NCBI GenBank assembly: GCA_007922195.1
Contig: ML682028.1
Location: 16,060,700-16,124,699, forward strand
DNA length: 64,000 bases
Direction of reading: 5' to 3'
Source of the DNA: Podocnemis expansa
Lineage: Eukaryota > Chordata > Testudines > Podocnemididae
Position numbers and translations under genes: made by a program. Shown one piece after another: positions 25,375-37,035 of the stretch. How positions within the stretch are numbered: position 1 is the first letter of the stretch; each line of letters begins with the position of its first letter. Below the pieces are notes generated by a model. That model was not told where the DNA came from and did no database searches. It saw nothing but the letters and a program-made list of their open reading frames with translations.

Positions 25375-25500
25375 CACTGCAGGGACTGGGCAAACACCTG
25401 TCAGGGATGCATCTAGGTTTACTTGGTCCTGCTGCAAGACAGGTGGCTAGACCAGATGACTTCTTGCAGCTCCTTCCAGCCCAATATTTCTGTGATACTA
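25375..25500 (+). mobile_element. CR1 LINE, 3' end
   Basis: CTGTCAGGGATGCATCTAGG, TTTACTTGGTCCTGC, GACCAGATGACTTC and CCTTCCAGCCCAATATTTCT give the usual CR1 3' end in sense orientation. Strongly 5'-truncated. Confidence 0.85.
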
Positions 25501-26018
25501 AATCATAGGCAGGGCAGATGTCATTTTAATAATCTATAGACGATTTCCAACCATTTGTCCGGGGGGAGGTGTGGGCCATGAGCTGATATGTGAGCTAAAT
25601 GTAATTCATAAAAGGCTCAGACTCATTGTAAATCCCATCCTTTCAACATTTGCCTTCGCTGAAGTGATCACAGATCTTTGCTCTGTTATAAAACTCTGCT
25701 TGGGCTGGCTTTTCTTAATCACCCTAGCTGAGCAGCCAGCCACTGTAATTATTGAGGATATGGCTTTAAATGCTAATATTAATTTCTTATTCAGTAATTA
25801 TCTTATGAAGCAGGCAGATTGAATGATCATATGGGCACACAGCTGGGAGTGTCTGAGCTGGGTGACACTGACAGATTGTGCTCATATAAACAGCTTTCCC
25901 TGAAGGGAGCTAGGGAAGAGCATGCTGTAAAATGGTAACATCTGACCACCTCTCCCTTCATCCTCAGGTTGTTGCCAACAGGGCCGTAACTAGGAATTTT
26001 GGCGCCCGGGGCAAGGAG

Positions 26019-26095
26019 CATGAAATGCGCCTCCTCAAATCAACTAAAGTTACATGAAATGTACCCCCTCAAATCAATCAGAGTTACATGAGATG
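26019..26095 (+). repeat. 34-bp tandem repeat, about 2.3 units
   Basis: Units 26019-26052 and 26053-26086 both start CATGAAATG and continue with CCTCAAATCAA; a third begins CATGAGATG at 26087. It follows a TAGGAATTTTGGCGCCCGGG word (from 25992), which I know as part of an unclassified turtle repeat. Confidence 0.75.
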
Positions 26096-26767
26096 TTGGG
26101 CAAATCAGACCCACTGCATAATTATTGCAAAATGCACCAGGTCATTTCACCATAATTTCTGTACATGTATGTAACTAATTCATCTACCACCATTGCTGGG
26201 ATTTAAATCTGGAGATATCAGTAATTTGAACTGTAAAACTAGATTATTTTTTCTGTGCACTTTTTTCACACAAAAGGCAGTCTGTTTTTTTAAAAGAAAA
26301 CAACAGCAACCAAAACAAACCACCACTGCCTTTCCCCACAGCAAAAAAGCACAACCTGAGAATGGAGTGTCAATTTTAACTTTTAGAGAAGCAGTAATTC
26401 AGAGTGAAATGTTCCTTTGTTAAAATTTTCATGTCAATTACCTCGTTTATAGTCATTGTTACTATTTGTAATTCATGGACGTTTTTTCCCCCGCTGCCGC
26501 TCCTTTGAAATTTGAAGATCATTAATGTTAGGATTTTACATCTGCTTCCAAAAACTGCCTGTGTTAAACTGGTTTTTCTTCACAGACTGATCTCACCTGA
26601 AGACAGGTACTTTAGACTTCAGGAAAAGTTAGAGATAAACCTTTTTCCTTTCCTTGACGATTTGTTAAACAAACGTAATCTCTATTCTAACTATATACAG
26701 CTTCCACAAATCCAGATTGTAACAGTGAGGTAGTTCTAAAAACATTGATAGAGGTATCACAGTTTCA

Positions 26768-26912
26768 GTTTCCAAAGAGATAGCCGTGTTAGTCTAGTCC
26801 AGCAAAAAAAATGAGTCGTGTGGCACTTTAAGACTAACAGATTTATTTTTCGCATGAGCTTTCATGGGAGAAAATCTCACTTCCTCAGATGCTTCAAAGA
26901 TGGGTGAACTTA
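26768..26912 (-). mobile_element. PLE-1 fragment with core-intact hammerhead
   Basis: Full signature order from the right end: GTTTCCAAAGAGATAGCCGT (inverse of the family tip), GAGTCGTGTGGCACTTTAAG, AGACTAACAGATTTATTTTT, then the ribozyme block. First of four PLE-1 fragments in 1.2 kb. Confidence 0.85.
26852..26892 (-). ncRNA. Hammerhead ribozyme motif, all core positions kept
   Basis: Minus strand: GCAT, CTGAGGA (26888-26882, N7 is free in the CTGANGA core), stem II, GAAA, GCTC, ATGC. Stem I is GCAU/AUGC. Stem II has one A/C mismatch. Predicted cleavage follows the C of GCTC. Stem III is one A-U pair with a two-base loop, so action as a dimer is more likely, as reported for PLE hammerheads. 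Confidence 0.65.
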
Positions 26913-27255
26913 CTGCACCTCTATTCCACCTCCCCGCCCCATCCCTCAAGGGCATCCACTGAAAGGGGTCCAACTGCCAGCCATTATCTCCCCTGAGCAG
27001 AGATCAGCGTCTCACTTCCTCTTACTAAGAGTTTTAACACAGCACAGCATTAAAGAGAAAACATATAAAAATTACAAACATTCCCATAAGCATGCTAAAA
27101 GTGCATCCGGTTTCCTATAAGTTTGATGGGGCTCCAGTGAACATAATTTTTTGCAACCCTTTTAGAGAAAGTCCTGTGTGCTGAATCAAGACAAGCACTC
27201 TGTCAGTTTGAATGCATCCATATCCATTTATCCTTCTAAGAATCATTCCTTTCAC

Positions 27256-27326
27256 TTTTTAAAAGTGCCACAAGACTCCTTGTTTGTTTTGCTGCAGCAC
27301 ACTAACATGGCTGCCCCTTTGAAACT
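27256..27326 (+). mobile_element. PLE-1 tip fragment
   Basis: AAAAGTGCCACAAGACTCCT, TTGTTTGTTTTGCTGCAGCA, ACTAACATGGCTGCCCCTTT: only the terminal 70 bp. Confidence 0.8.
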
Positions 27327-27335
27327 TCACAATAT

Positions 27336-27519
27336 TCCAAGATCCAAAGAGGCAGCTGTGTTAGTCTAGTTCAGTAAAACAAACAAGGAGTTCTGTGGCA
27401 CTTAAAGACTAACAAATTTATTTATTGCATGAGCTTTCATGGGAGCATCTGACAAAGTGGGATTTTCTGCCACAAAAGCTCATGCAATAACTAAATTTGT
27501 CAGTCTTTAAGTGCCACAG
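27336..27519 (-). mobile_element. PLE-1 fragment, palindromic
   Basis: Left arm (to about 27450) is a minus-strand PLE-1 end; right arm (27447-27519) is a plus-strand end with CTGACAA and AAAA in place of the ribozyme core. The two arms face each other with GTGCCACAG/CTGTGGCAC at their outer sides. Confidence 0.75.
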
Positions 27520-27680
27520 AAAAAACTGTTCTTTATATTCCATGTACTCATCATAATCCAGGGGAAATCACACGATTAGAACTTGTATAAAAAAATAAAC
27601 ATTTCACAATAAGCCAAAGAAATGACTCTAATACCTTTTCAAGCAAACAGAACAGAAGTACCTACCTGGACTATTGTGTA

Positions 27681-27985
27681 GTTCCAAAGGGGCAGTCATT
27701 TCAGTCTAGTTCAGTAAAACAACCAAGAAGTCCTGTGGCACTTAAAGACTAAGATTTATTTATCACCTGAGCTTTTGTGGGAAAATCCCACTTCCTCAGA
27801 TGCTTTGAAGATGGGGAACTCACAGAATGGGAGGAAAATAAATGCAGGGAAGGGTAAGTCACTGAATCAGGTCAGACTATGAAAGAAAATCAAGGAGCCT
27901 GACTAAGTAGGATTTTCTCCCTTAAACTCATACAATGTATAATGCATTAGGAAACTGCCACAGGGCTCTTTGTTTCCCCTCGTTG
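27681..27985 (-). mobile_element. PLE-1 fragment with mutated hammerhead
   Basis: GTTCCAAAGGGGCAG at the tip, TCCTGTGGCACTTAAAGACT, then a ribozyme block with CTGAGGA but AAAA for GAAA on the minus strand. Beyond 27820 come AATGCAGGGAAGGGTAAG and, at 27906-27975, another inverted end piece (GTAGGATTTTCTCCC, ACTGCCACAGGGCTC). Confidence 0.7.
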
Positions 27986-28560
27986 GGGAACTCTTTGTTT
28001 CCCCAGGCAGCAGCAAGCCCCTGAGCTGGGTGGGTGCCCCCCACCGGCTGGCCAGCAAACCTGGGTCGGGAGTGGGGTGCCTACCTCGTTGGCCAGCAAA
28101 CCTGGCTGGCCGGCAATACAGGGTTGGGATGGGGTGGGGGAATGCCTCCCTTTACCACGGTCCAGCCAGCCCAGCTGAGCAGGTCCCCTGCCCCCATGGC
28201 CAGTAAAGCCTGGCCGCTCAGCAACACAGCATTGGGGGGGTGCCTCCTTGGCTCTCTGCCCCACCAACCAGCCAGCCACCCATGGCCGGGAAGGTGCCTC
28301 CCCCCCACAGCCAGCCAGGTACTGTTGGTGCCCAACCGCCAGCACACCACCACCTTCTCCTACCTGGCCGTCGGTCCGGCAGAGGCCAATGCAGCTGTGC
28401 TGCTGGCTGGGTGGCTGGTGGCCAGACTTCTTCTCTCCCCTTCCCCACCCCAGCATGCACCTGAGCAGACCTTGCATGCTAGGGGAGGGTGGGAGATGAC
28501 CTCCTCCAGCTACTGTCTGGCTCCCAGAGGAATGTGTCTTCCCCAAGACCCATTCCTCTT
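27986..28560. repeat. GC-rich segment with imperfect GGCCAGCAAACCTGG repeats
   Basis: CTGGCCAGCAAACCTGG occurs near 28049 and 28091, with diverged GGCCAGTAAAGCCTGG at 28199. Long open frames exist on both strands (217 codons plus, 210 minus), low complexity in Gly, Pro and Trp. This is what unselected GC-rich DNA gives; no domain is seen. It is probably the body of an unclassified repeat. Confidence 0.5.
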
Positions 28561-28799
28561 CAGGGCTAGGCAGAGTCATCTGTCAGTCACCTCGGGGCCA
28601 TGCCCCTTTGGCCCCATGGTTGTTACAGCCCTTGCTTGCCAATCAGAGGCCTGCACTCGTAGGAAGTCTACAGAAGGGACTGGGTAAAGAGAAGAGCAAG
28701 CTGATGTTAGACAAGAGGAATGGGATAGTAGTTTTCTTCTAAGTAAGAGTTTGTCTTCCTTATGTGGTTCTGGCCATTTAAGGTGCACTCATTATGGTA

Positions 28800-28910
28800 T
28801 GTAAGTAAAGTAACTGAGGTCAACATACCTTACATCGACTAGCCACACTATCCTCACTACGCTATGTCAGTAGGAGACTCTCTCCCATCAACATAACTGA
28901 TGCTTCTTAT
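28800..28910. repeat. MITE-like relic
   Basis: GAGGTCAACATACCTTACAT and GTAGGAGACTCTCTCCCATC resemble a turtle fold-back repeat built on GTCGACATAAC and GGGAGA..TCTCCC. Diverged. Confidence 0.4.
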
Positions 28911-29234
28911 TCCAGTCAAGTTCTGGAATCGACAGCAGAGAATATTCTCCAGTGAGAATATTAATGAAAAAAAACTCAGCGAAAACGGTTTTGGCAAAAA
29001 TTTCTTCATAATTTTTTGAGAGATGTTGAAAAACCAAAACACTGAAAATTGAAAATTGCCTGGAGTCACATTTCGAGGTTCTTTTTTTCAAAAACCTGAA
29101 AATGTTTCAGAAAAAACAGAAATTCTTTTCTTTTCTTTTTACAAAAAGTTTTGTTTTTTCAACAAACCATATTCCACTGAATAACGTATTAGTACAAAAA
29201 AAAAGAACTAGCTTTTTAACTAGGTTCTGGTCTG

Positions 29235-29500
29235 TGAACTGAAACCAGTGGCATTGCTGGCACTGGGCTTACAGGGCTCGAGCCCCGAGTCCCAGCACCA
29301 GTGCCCTGGATCCACCACCGGGCTGCCCACAGTGACAGCTGTCTTCTCCAGCCCTGGCCCCGGCCCCGGCCCCCGCTGCCAGAGGCAGGAGCCCGATCTG
29401 GGCTTTGCCTGGGGCTCCGGGCAGGATCAGGCCTGGGCCCCACATTGGGAGAGGGGGAGGGGGAGCACAGTACCGGGGCCCTAGGTCTTTTCGTGGGCCT
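29235..29500. repeat. GC-rich segment
   Basis: CTGGCACTGGGCTTACAGGG then CCGGCCCCGGCCCC. Open in several frames but with no domain. Similar in composition to 14640-15060, 27986-28560 and 50040-50340, which all sit in AT-rich surroundings. Confidence 0.4.
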
Positions 29501-30095
29501 ACGTCACTCCTGACTGATAAAACGCTTTCTGGGAGGAGAGCATGGTCCAAGTTCAAACTTTGCATAACTGCACTGCACAGCAAAGATGGCTTTATCCCAA
29601 TGGCTTTAAGAACAGTCTGTAAATGACTTCATCCATTTTATTTTTAATTGAAGAAAGTCACTTCAGTTTCCAAGGTCAAATGAGTAAATGTTTGTATCAG
29701 AGAGTACTGAAGAATGAGGATGAAGATAAAGGGGATCTAGTGTTACTGTTAGAATCAATAATCAAATTATTTGCAGGCATTTGGGGTGCTGTGAAACAAA
29801 GCTGTGTTCTTGGCTTTCAGAGTACTGATGCCAAAGTGTTTAATTGGGTTCATGATTATCAGAGTGGCAGCTTTCCAAGGTCAGCACTGGTTTTGGAGGT
29901 ACTTGTCCTGTCGACTCTTTCAAATATCAATCTGCAGTTCTGTAGAAATTGATTTCCTGCCTGCTTCTTATTATTCAAAACAGCGTTTTCTGGCAGGAGA
30001 AATTAAGCAGCAGAACAAAAGACTTCACATGGCCATGAGGGATCTCAGAATCGGGCATAATTACCAGTGCTCACCCACTGCTTGGTTCATTCTCT

Positions 30096-30345
30096 GGACA
30101 GGTCTACATTGTGGTGGGAATTCGGCGGAAGTCAAAGGGAGATATACAGATTACTTAAAATACCTTGCGTTATTTCCCTTTGACTCAGTGCTCCTCCCAT
30201 TGCTGGGTTGGTCTTCAGTGGTCAGTTTCCTGATCAGCTGAGTGGATCTTCACAGACCCAATAAGTCAACTGTGGAGATTGAACCGAAGGTGACGAATTT
30301 GTCGCTGTAAAAGGCAGTGAAGATGGTGATGATGTCAAAGAGGGG
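30096..30345 (+). mobile_element. MITE-like repeat, 2.0/40.1 kb family
   Basis: AGGTCTACATTGTGG start, AGTCAAAGGGAGATATACAG, TACTTAAAATACCTTGCG, AGCTGAGTGGATCTTCACAG and GTGACGAATTTGTCG align in order with 40083-40345. Confidence 0.7.
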
Positions 30346-30455
30346 CCGCACAGAGAGAAGAAGTCACTAGTTAAGGAAACACTTAGACTGTGTGGCAAAT
30401 GCAGTTAGGACCAAAATTGGCGAGGGGATAAGACCCAGGAGGTGATGCCTTAAAC

Positions 30456-30645
30456 CAGTGGTTTTCAAACTTTTTCCTCAGGATCCAGTTAAAAAAAAAA
30501 ATCATTGATGCCACTAACCCAACAATTAACATCTTTGAGCAGTGCATCCCAGTCCTTCGGTGGTGACTGCAGGGTGCACCGTGACCCAGTACCTGGGGGT
30601 CTCCAACTCAGTACTGAATCCCAACCCGTATTTTGAAAACCACTG
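30456..30645. mobile_element. hAT-type MITE with 8-bp target duplication
   Basis: Starts CAGTGGTTTTCAAAC and ends TTTTGAAAACCACTG; the last 13 bases are a close inverse of the first. CCTTAAAC flanks both sides without mismatch (30448-30455, 30646-30653). An 8-bp duplication with CAGNG ends defines hAT. No protein encoded. Confidence 0.92.
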
Positions 30646-30659
30646 CCTTAAACAGCAAG

Positions 30660-33600
30660 CTACCCTTTCCAAGACTGTAGACCACCATAAGAAAAAGTTA
30701 GCAAGAATCGATGCTGCTTCATACCCAGAGCCATAATGCTCTGTTTCAGCACCTGGGGTGCATTCTGACTGAAATGCACCCCTTGCAATTAGCAGCGTTT
30801 GGGGCCAGCACCACAAAATGCTCCTTTTAATAGAGCAACTCTATTGAACCGCCCCGGGCCAAGCCCCATTCTCCCCGCCCTAGTTACGCTCTATTCATAC
30901 CTCTGTTTTTCCCCCCACATGAGTCTTTTACTTTCTCTTACAGAGGCAGAAATATTACTGAAGCTAATGAAGTTTTGCCTATTTCAGGGTTTAGAACATT
31001 GTTTAAAAATCTGTGCAGTCGGTACAGCTGGTTGAATGTAGCAGAATGGAAAGATTTTTATTAAATGAAAAACTGGCTTTCACAGAAAATGAGAAATGTA
31101 AAATTGGTGACTTTTTGACGTTCTCACTTTTTGCAAAAAGATTGAAACATTTTTAATGATTAAGATTTTCATTCCCAAACCCCCATTTGTCAACACATGA
31201 AAAATATCCATAATCTATTTGAAAAATTATGAAAAAATTATAAAAAATGGTTAAAAATACTGTCTTACAAAGTGTTCTGAAATATTCAACATGTAAATCA
31301 GCATAACTTCACAGTTTCAAAATTCTTCATCATTTTTTTCCTCAGCAAGTTCCAATCCCAGGATTTGTGCTCCTGAACTGCGGAGACACTTTTTAAAATC
31401 TCACCCTAGCTTTATCATGAACCCTGTATTATTGTTGTTAGTAATGGATGAGCCAAGTAAAAATAGAAGACGTTGGTATTACAGTACGATGAGCCAGAGT
31501 AGAGGTTACAAATGTATTGGGACATAAAGACTGCAGATGAAAAGCATAGCATATATACCAGGATTATACAGAACTGAAGTGAGGGAATAAATTAAGTACA
31601 GAAAACCATTTTCAAAGACCTAAAGTATGGTCTTTCAAGTATGACCTGTATGTTAATTCAGCATTGTGCTCAAAATAGATGGTATGCACTATTCTTTTTG
31701 ACTGTAATGATTTTGTATTTGAACTTGATACCCACAAGGTTAAACAAAACTCTTATTTTGTTGACTTTCATATCTGAATCTTTCAGACTGACCATGATAA
31801 CCTTTATTGCTCTGGTTTTTATTATACATAAGGTGAGGAATGTTATGTTTTAGTTTTCACATTCACTGTGAAACTTGCTGATGTCAAACTTTTTCAGGCA
31901 ATTGAAGGTTCTTCATGCTCACATGTTCTCAGAAATCCTGTAGCATAAATGGAGACTATCACAGAGCAAATGTTGCTGTTTGGCAGAACAAATAAGCATC
32001 CAAAGAGCAGGCTATTATGGATCCCTGTAACCAAATTGACCTTTGTAAAATACAACAGGAACCAAGAAGTCGCCTTAGCTACCTTTTTAGTATTAGACAA
32101 TACTGACTTTCCTTGAACTGATTTAATGAGCTCTAGCATTTTGCATATTTGTAATGACTGATTGGTTTCAGGTCCTTGCAATTTTATGGAATGTGGGCTT
32201 TCTACTTTCTAGAAGGTTTTACAATCTCTGTAGCACAAACATGTCTATTCTGGCTACAGAACTGTAGCCCAAACTGTATTTGAAAAAGTATGGGGGGGAC
32301 GTTCTGATTCAGGATGTAATTCAGAAAATACAGTAGTCACCAAATAGATCAGTCAATATGTGAAGTCTACACATGTGAGCCAGTGTCCTAAGTAGACTAG
32401 AAGTCAATTGAGACCTCATGAGCCAGCTCCTCACCTGTTGTAAATCAACATAGTTCACTGACTTCACATACTACACCTGCAGAGGGCCTGAGCCCCACAG
32501 ATTTATGTCTAGACCAACCCAGTCTTCCAGTGAAAGATCTGTAAATGGTTAAATGCTGTGGTTAGCTACTGGCGAGAAGAAGATGAAAGTACTGAGTGAC
32601 GGAGTGCTTTTTGGGTCTCCAGCCAACTACACTGAACTACTTGAAGGATGAAAGTGCCAGTAATTAATTGTGACTATTGTCAAAATCATTTGCAGCACCT
32701 GTCTTTAGGTTACAAAGTTCTTGACCATGAGTCTTTGCTATGGATGAGCTAAATTCAGCTCACTTTTGTGTAAAGCAGCCTTGCAGATGTGAAGCCGCCA
32801 CACTCAAGCCTCCAATACATGCTTGTCACACCTGGGGCACAACCTAACTAGGAGCCCCCACAGGCCAAGGAAGTTCAAGGGTTTTTGAGGTTTTTTTAGT
32901 TCCACTACAACACACCTGACAACAGAAAGAAACGTGGTGAAGGTCACAGTTGTGGTGTTTACATCTGAGACATCCCATTTAACATTGTTGGATTTGACAT
33001 GAGCAAACTACCAGGACGCAGTAGAACATATCTCCCAGTGGTAGCAACAGTGGTTTAATCAAGACAAGAAAACAAACTGGCTGTGTTCATGTACCACTGT
33101 GTACCACAGCTGAAAAAACCATCCAGTCTAAAGTAGCTTGAATATGAGAAGTTTCTGAGCTCTCACTCTCAGAAAAGAGGCAGATCAAAGGCTTGTAGTT
33201 ATCAAGCTGCAGAAACCACCCCTGTGTGTCTGACATCCAGTTTGGTGAGTGGAGATAAGTAAATGAGAGACAGAGAAGATGACATAGTGAGGAAAGGCAG
33301 GAGGTAGCCAGGCAGAGAGAAATGGAAACTGAATTTGATTGAAAGGTAAGTGAACTGGAAATAGGTATAGAAGTGATGATGGAAATGAAAGCAGAAGTTG
33401 TGAGCCAAATGAGAAAGAGGATCAAAGAAAAGATCACAAAGAAAAAAGCATGGGGGGAAAAAAAAAGGAAAGGCTGGAATACAGGGAAATAGAGAAGAGG
33501 AAAAATTATTGCAAGAAAAGGCATTGGTTAGTGGTAGGCTATATAGTGGCTGCCAAAGAAAGGATTAATGCTCTCTCTCTGAGCAGAAAGTCTGTCACAG

Positions 33601-35280
33601 GTGTTTGCCTTTTCTGGAATGATGGCCAAGGAATCAACCCTAGGGTGAAAAGGGGGCTGAGCTCTGCAGGAGTGAAAAACTTTATCAAGAAGAAGTATGA
33701 GAGGAACAAACTCAGTAGTGACTTTTTAGTTCTTCTGCTGGGGTTAGGCTGATCTTAGAAATTAGAGTCTGTCTGAAACCTTTTGCTTTCATTTATGCGA
33801 GCCCCAAAGTCATAGGTGGGGATTTCTTTCTCATGTGTTTCACCTTTTGCAGAATGAAAGTGTAAAATGGATTGGGTGGGGGAATTAGAGGAAGATAGCA
33901 TGAGGAAAAGAATGTGAAAAGAATTAAATTAAAAGCAAAATCCCCGAGTAGATAGTAAAGGTTTTTAAACCTTTTTCTCTTTTATAGTCGATTAAACTTG
34001 TAGTGGCAGGGGGACTAGCGTATTAGGTTGGGTAAAGAAAATAAGTCACCATACAAACAGGCATGTTAGTTCTTATTTTAAAATATACAATAATAAACAC
34101 AGGTATTAATTATCCCTGCATTTTGGAAAAAAATAGTGTTCTCCTAAAGAAACATACTCTGAAATACCTCCCCTATATTGCTATATTCCAGGGGGTGTGT
34201 TTTAAGATAACCATTAATATAGTTCATTCATTAAAGCTCAGGCTTGAAACTTTCAGTTATATGATAGGGGGATTTTTATCATTTGAATGTTTCCCTGTGA
34301 AATATTTTAATGGAACTTCCCACATTCCCTTCTTCCTTCCCCCTTTCTCAGGGATAGAAAACATTAAAGAAGAGGAAAAAGTCATCTGACAGTATCTCCT
34401 GTGGAGGAATATCCATTTTAGAAGGACTGCCCTTGAACACAAGTTGAATGTTGCCTACTTTCTTCCTCATTGTGCTTATGTTTTTCACGCATTTAACAGT
34501 TCCCAACTCTTGAATATTCGAGCAAGGGGAAGCCTATTTCACACTGAGGCTGGACCCAACTACTTACATCAGAACAAACTTGTAAGGATACAGAACTGGA
34601 TCCAAATGTTGTGTTTGGTCCTTAAATCTGTAACAGGCTGTAACTAAACTTTGTCTCTGAAAACCACTACTCACTGAAAAGTGTCACCTAACCCATGTGG
34701 CCTGGCTCCATTTCTACTCCACGTGTAGATGCTTTATGGGTGTGATGACTGATATGGCAATTTTCTGCTGTATACTTGGAAGACCTTGTTGAATTATGTT
34801 TAAATGCAATGGACCCCAAAGATACTTAAATAAATGGTTTAGGTATTATTGTGGCCAGAGTTTATATATAACCTCTTGGGGTGAGATGTGACAGTTGTGA
34901 GCCCTTGTATTTCAAAGGACTTTACTGAACAGTATGCCAGACAAGAATGTATTTTTAGAACAAAAATGTAGTGGTTTTCCTTGGAAATATCTAGGGGGAA
35001 GTGAATGGAAATGCTCCAACTCTAGCAACAAAGCAGTGTTTTGAAGCTACACCCAGAGGAGGGAGCAGTTGTCTGCTGTTCACCCACTACCTGTGGCCAA
35101 GATCAAAGATCCAAACTGTATAAAGGAAAGGCAGATCTATTCCTGGTTGTGCTGAGACAGTTGTGAACTTGTAGCCATGGGAGAAACCCAGTCGTGGGTT
35201 TTGAAGGACTGACTCCTACCATAGCCTGCAATTTCTGTAATGCGTTCATCCTGAAAATATATGTGGCTGCTTATAAAGAG
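30660..35280. other. Non-coding stretch
   Basis: No exon supported. 32425-32500 (AGCTCCTCACCTGTTGTAAA, GTTCACTGACTTCACATAC) is a diverged fold-back repeat. 33250-33720 is purine-rich on the plus strand, which gives a false 145-codon hydrophobic frame on the minus strand. Confidence 0.5.
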
Positions 35281-35289
35281 ACCATAAGA

Positions 35290-36185
35290 CCACAGGAATG
35301 GCCATGCTGAGTGTAACCAAGGGCCCATCTACTTCAGTAGCCAGGACTATTTCCTTCAGTGGTAATTAACAGAAGAGGGCAATATTGCAGTGATCCTGCC
35401 ATCCTCTGGCAGGCAGAAACTTAGGGCTACCCAGAGCATGGGGCTGTGTCCTTGACCATCTTGTAGCCACTAATAGCCACTGATGTATCCTCCATGACCT
35501 TTTCCAGTTCTTTTTTGAACCCAGTTAAATAGTTTTGGCCTTCACAACAGTCCCTGGCAATGAGTTCTATAGATTAACTGTGCTGTGTCATGAAGTACTT
35601 TCTTTTGTTTGTTTTAAGCCTAATAATTTAATTGGGTGACCCTTGGTTCTTGTGTCATGCAAGGGGGCAAATAACACCAATTTATTTACTTTCTGGACAC
35701 CATTCATGACTTTATAGACTTCTCTTGTATCACCCCTTAGTTGCCTCTTTTCCAAGATGAATAATCCCAATCTTTTTAATCTCTCCTCATATGAAAGCTA
35801 CACCAGACTGAAAATCATTTTTCATTGCCTTTCTCTGTACTTTTTCCAATTCTAATTTTTTTTGTAGCTGGAGTGACCAAAACCACACACAGTATTCAAA
35901 GTGGATTTATATAGTGGCATTATTATATTTACTGTCTTATTATATATCCCTTTCCTAATGCTTCCTAACTTTCAGTTAGCTTTTTAGATCACTGCTGCAT
36001 TTTGAACAGGTGTTGTCAGAGAATTATCCACAATCACTCCAGGATCTCTTTCTTGAATGGTAACAGCTAATTTAGACCCCAGCAGTTTGTCTGTGTAGCT
36101 GGGATGATGTTTTCCAGTGTGTATTACTTTGCATTTATCAGCGGTGAATTTCGACTGCCACTTTGTTGCACAGCTATGCGGTAAT
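35290..36185 (-). pseudogene. CR1 LINE reverse transcriptase, C-terminal part, broken
   Basis: On the minus strand the first recognisable block is ATKWQSKFTADKCKVIHTG, then KLAVTIQERDPGVIVDNSL at about 36080-36020, matching the end of the CR1 reverse transcriptase. After a stop and frame changes comes GLFILEKRQLRGDTREVYKV (about 35765-35705) with HDTRTKGHPIKL. The DNA continues to 35290 with a GGGCCCATCT word that is the usual 3' border block in turtle copies. Upstream of 36185 the same frame is not CR1, so the copy is 5'-truncated there. Confidence 0.88.
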
Positions 36186-36589
36186 GTTGAGCACTGTTCA
36201 TAGCCTCTGGAAAGAAAGCAAAGCACAGATGATGACCTGATGGGTCGATTTAGCCTGCTGGGAATATCATAACGTAGGGAGGGAACTGCACAGCCTGAAA
36301 AAAAAGCTGGTTCGGAAAGAAAGCGACATGTGTATCTGTCCAAAAGAGGTACCGGGTGAAGAGCTGGAAACCCAGAGTGAGTACCCTCAACAAACCATGG
36401 AGGAGGCAAACAGTTCAGTTGCTCTGAACTATGACAGTTGTAATAGCCATTTGTGTAGCACACCTGCTCCATAAAATAGATGTAGCATGCGTCTGCTTGC
36501 TGTTTAGTGTTTCATGCATATTGTAATTCTTTCCTTCTTACAGGCTGAAAAGGAATCATAAATGGCTGGGTGTAAAACACTAGGTCTGT

Positions 36590-36865
36590 GTAGGCATTGA
36601 AGGGGGCCATGGATGTCAACTTAACAAGGCCGAATTTAAGTCGACCTTGTTAAGTTGACTTCAGGGTATGTCTGCACTGGATATAGCGTAGAGGTACCTG
36701 GGCCTACTCCACCCCCTACACCACCCCTGGTCCCTAGTGGGTTCCTGGAGCCTAATCCGGCTGTGGGGGCCCATCCAACCCCAGGTGCTGCTCGTAGGTG
36801 GCTGGGAGCTGGCTCTTGCCACCCACAGAGAGGGGCTGAGAGCCCGAAAAGGGTTGGGTATCTGG
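36590..36865. mobile_element. MITE part with long hairpin plus GC-rich flank
   Basis: 36617-36661 is a near-perfect hairpin (GTCAACTTAACAAGGCCGAA against its inverse), followed by GGGTATGTCTGCACTGGATA. A 170-bp GC-rich part follows. The same combination recurs at 48621-48945. Confidence 0.55.
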
Positions 36866-36957
36866 TCAGTTCCACAGACTGATCAATATAACTTTACTGC
36901 CACGTTGAGCAGATATAGGTGTGTTTAAAGAAATATAATTTTAAAAATAAAAATTCA

Positions 36958-37035
36958 TATGGCCTGATCCAATGCCCATTAAAATTACTGTAAAGACTCT
37001 TATTGACTTCAGGGGGTTTTGAATCCGTCCAACCA
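36958..37035. repeat. Palindromic repeat GGCCTGATCCAATGCCCATT
   Basis: GGCCTGATCCAATGCCCATT faces CTTATTGACTTCAGGGGGTT in a fold-back typical of a frequent sauropsid repeat. Confidence 0.55.

Noticed and set aside
27947..28687. Overlapping frames of 210 and 217 codons on both strands
   Set aside because: They come from GC-rich DNA with few stop codons; sequence is low-complexity, without domains, splice sites or promoter context.
33087..33524. 145-codon minus-strand frame rich in Phe, Leu, Ile and Ser that looks like a membrane protein
   Set aside because: It is the complement of a purine-rich tract, which always gives hydrophobic codons; no family resemblance.
36190..36472. N-terminal extension of the CR1 reverse transcriptase frame
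   Set aside because: The frame stays open but the residues upstream of ATKWQSKF do not resemble CR1; the copy is truncated there.
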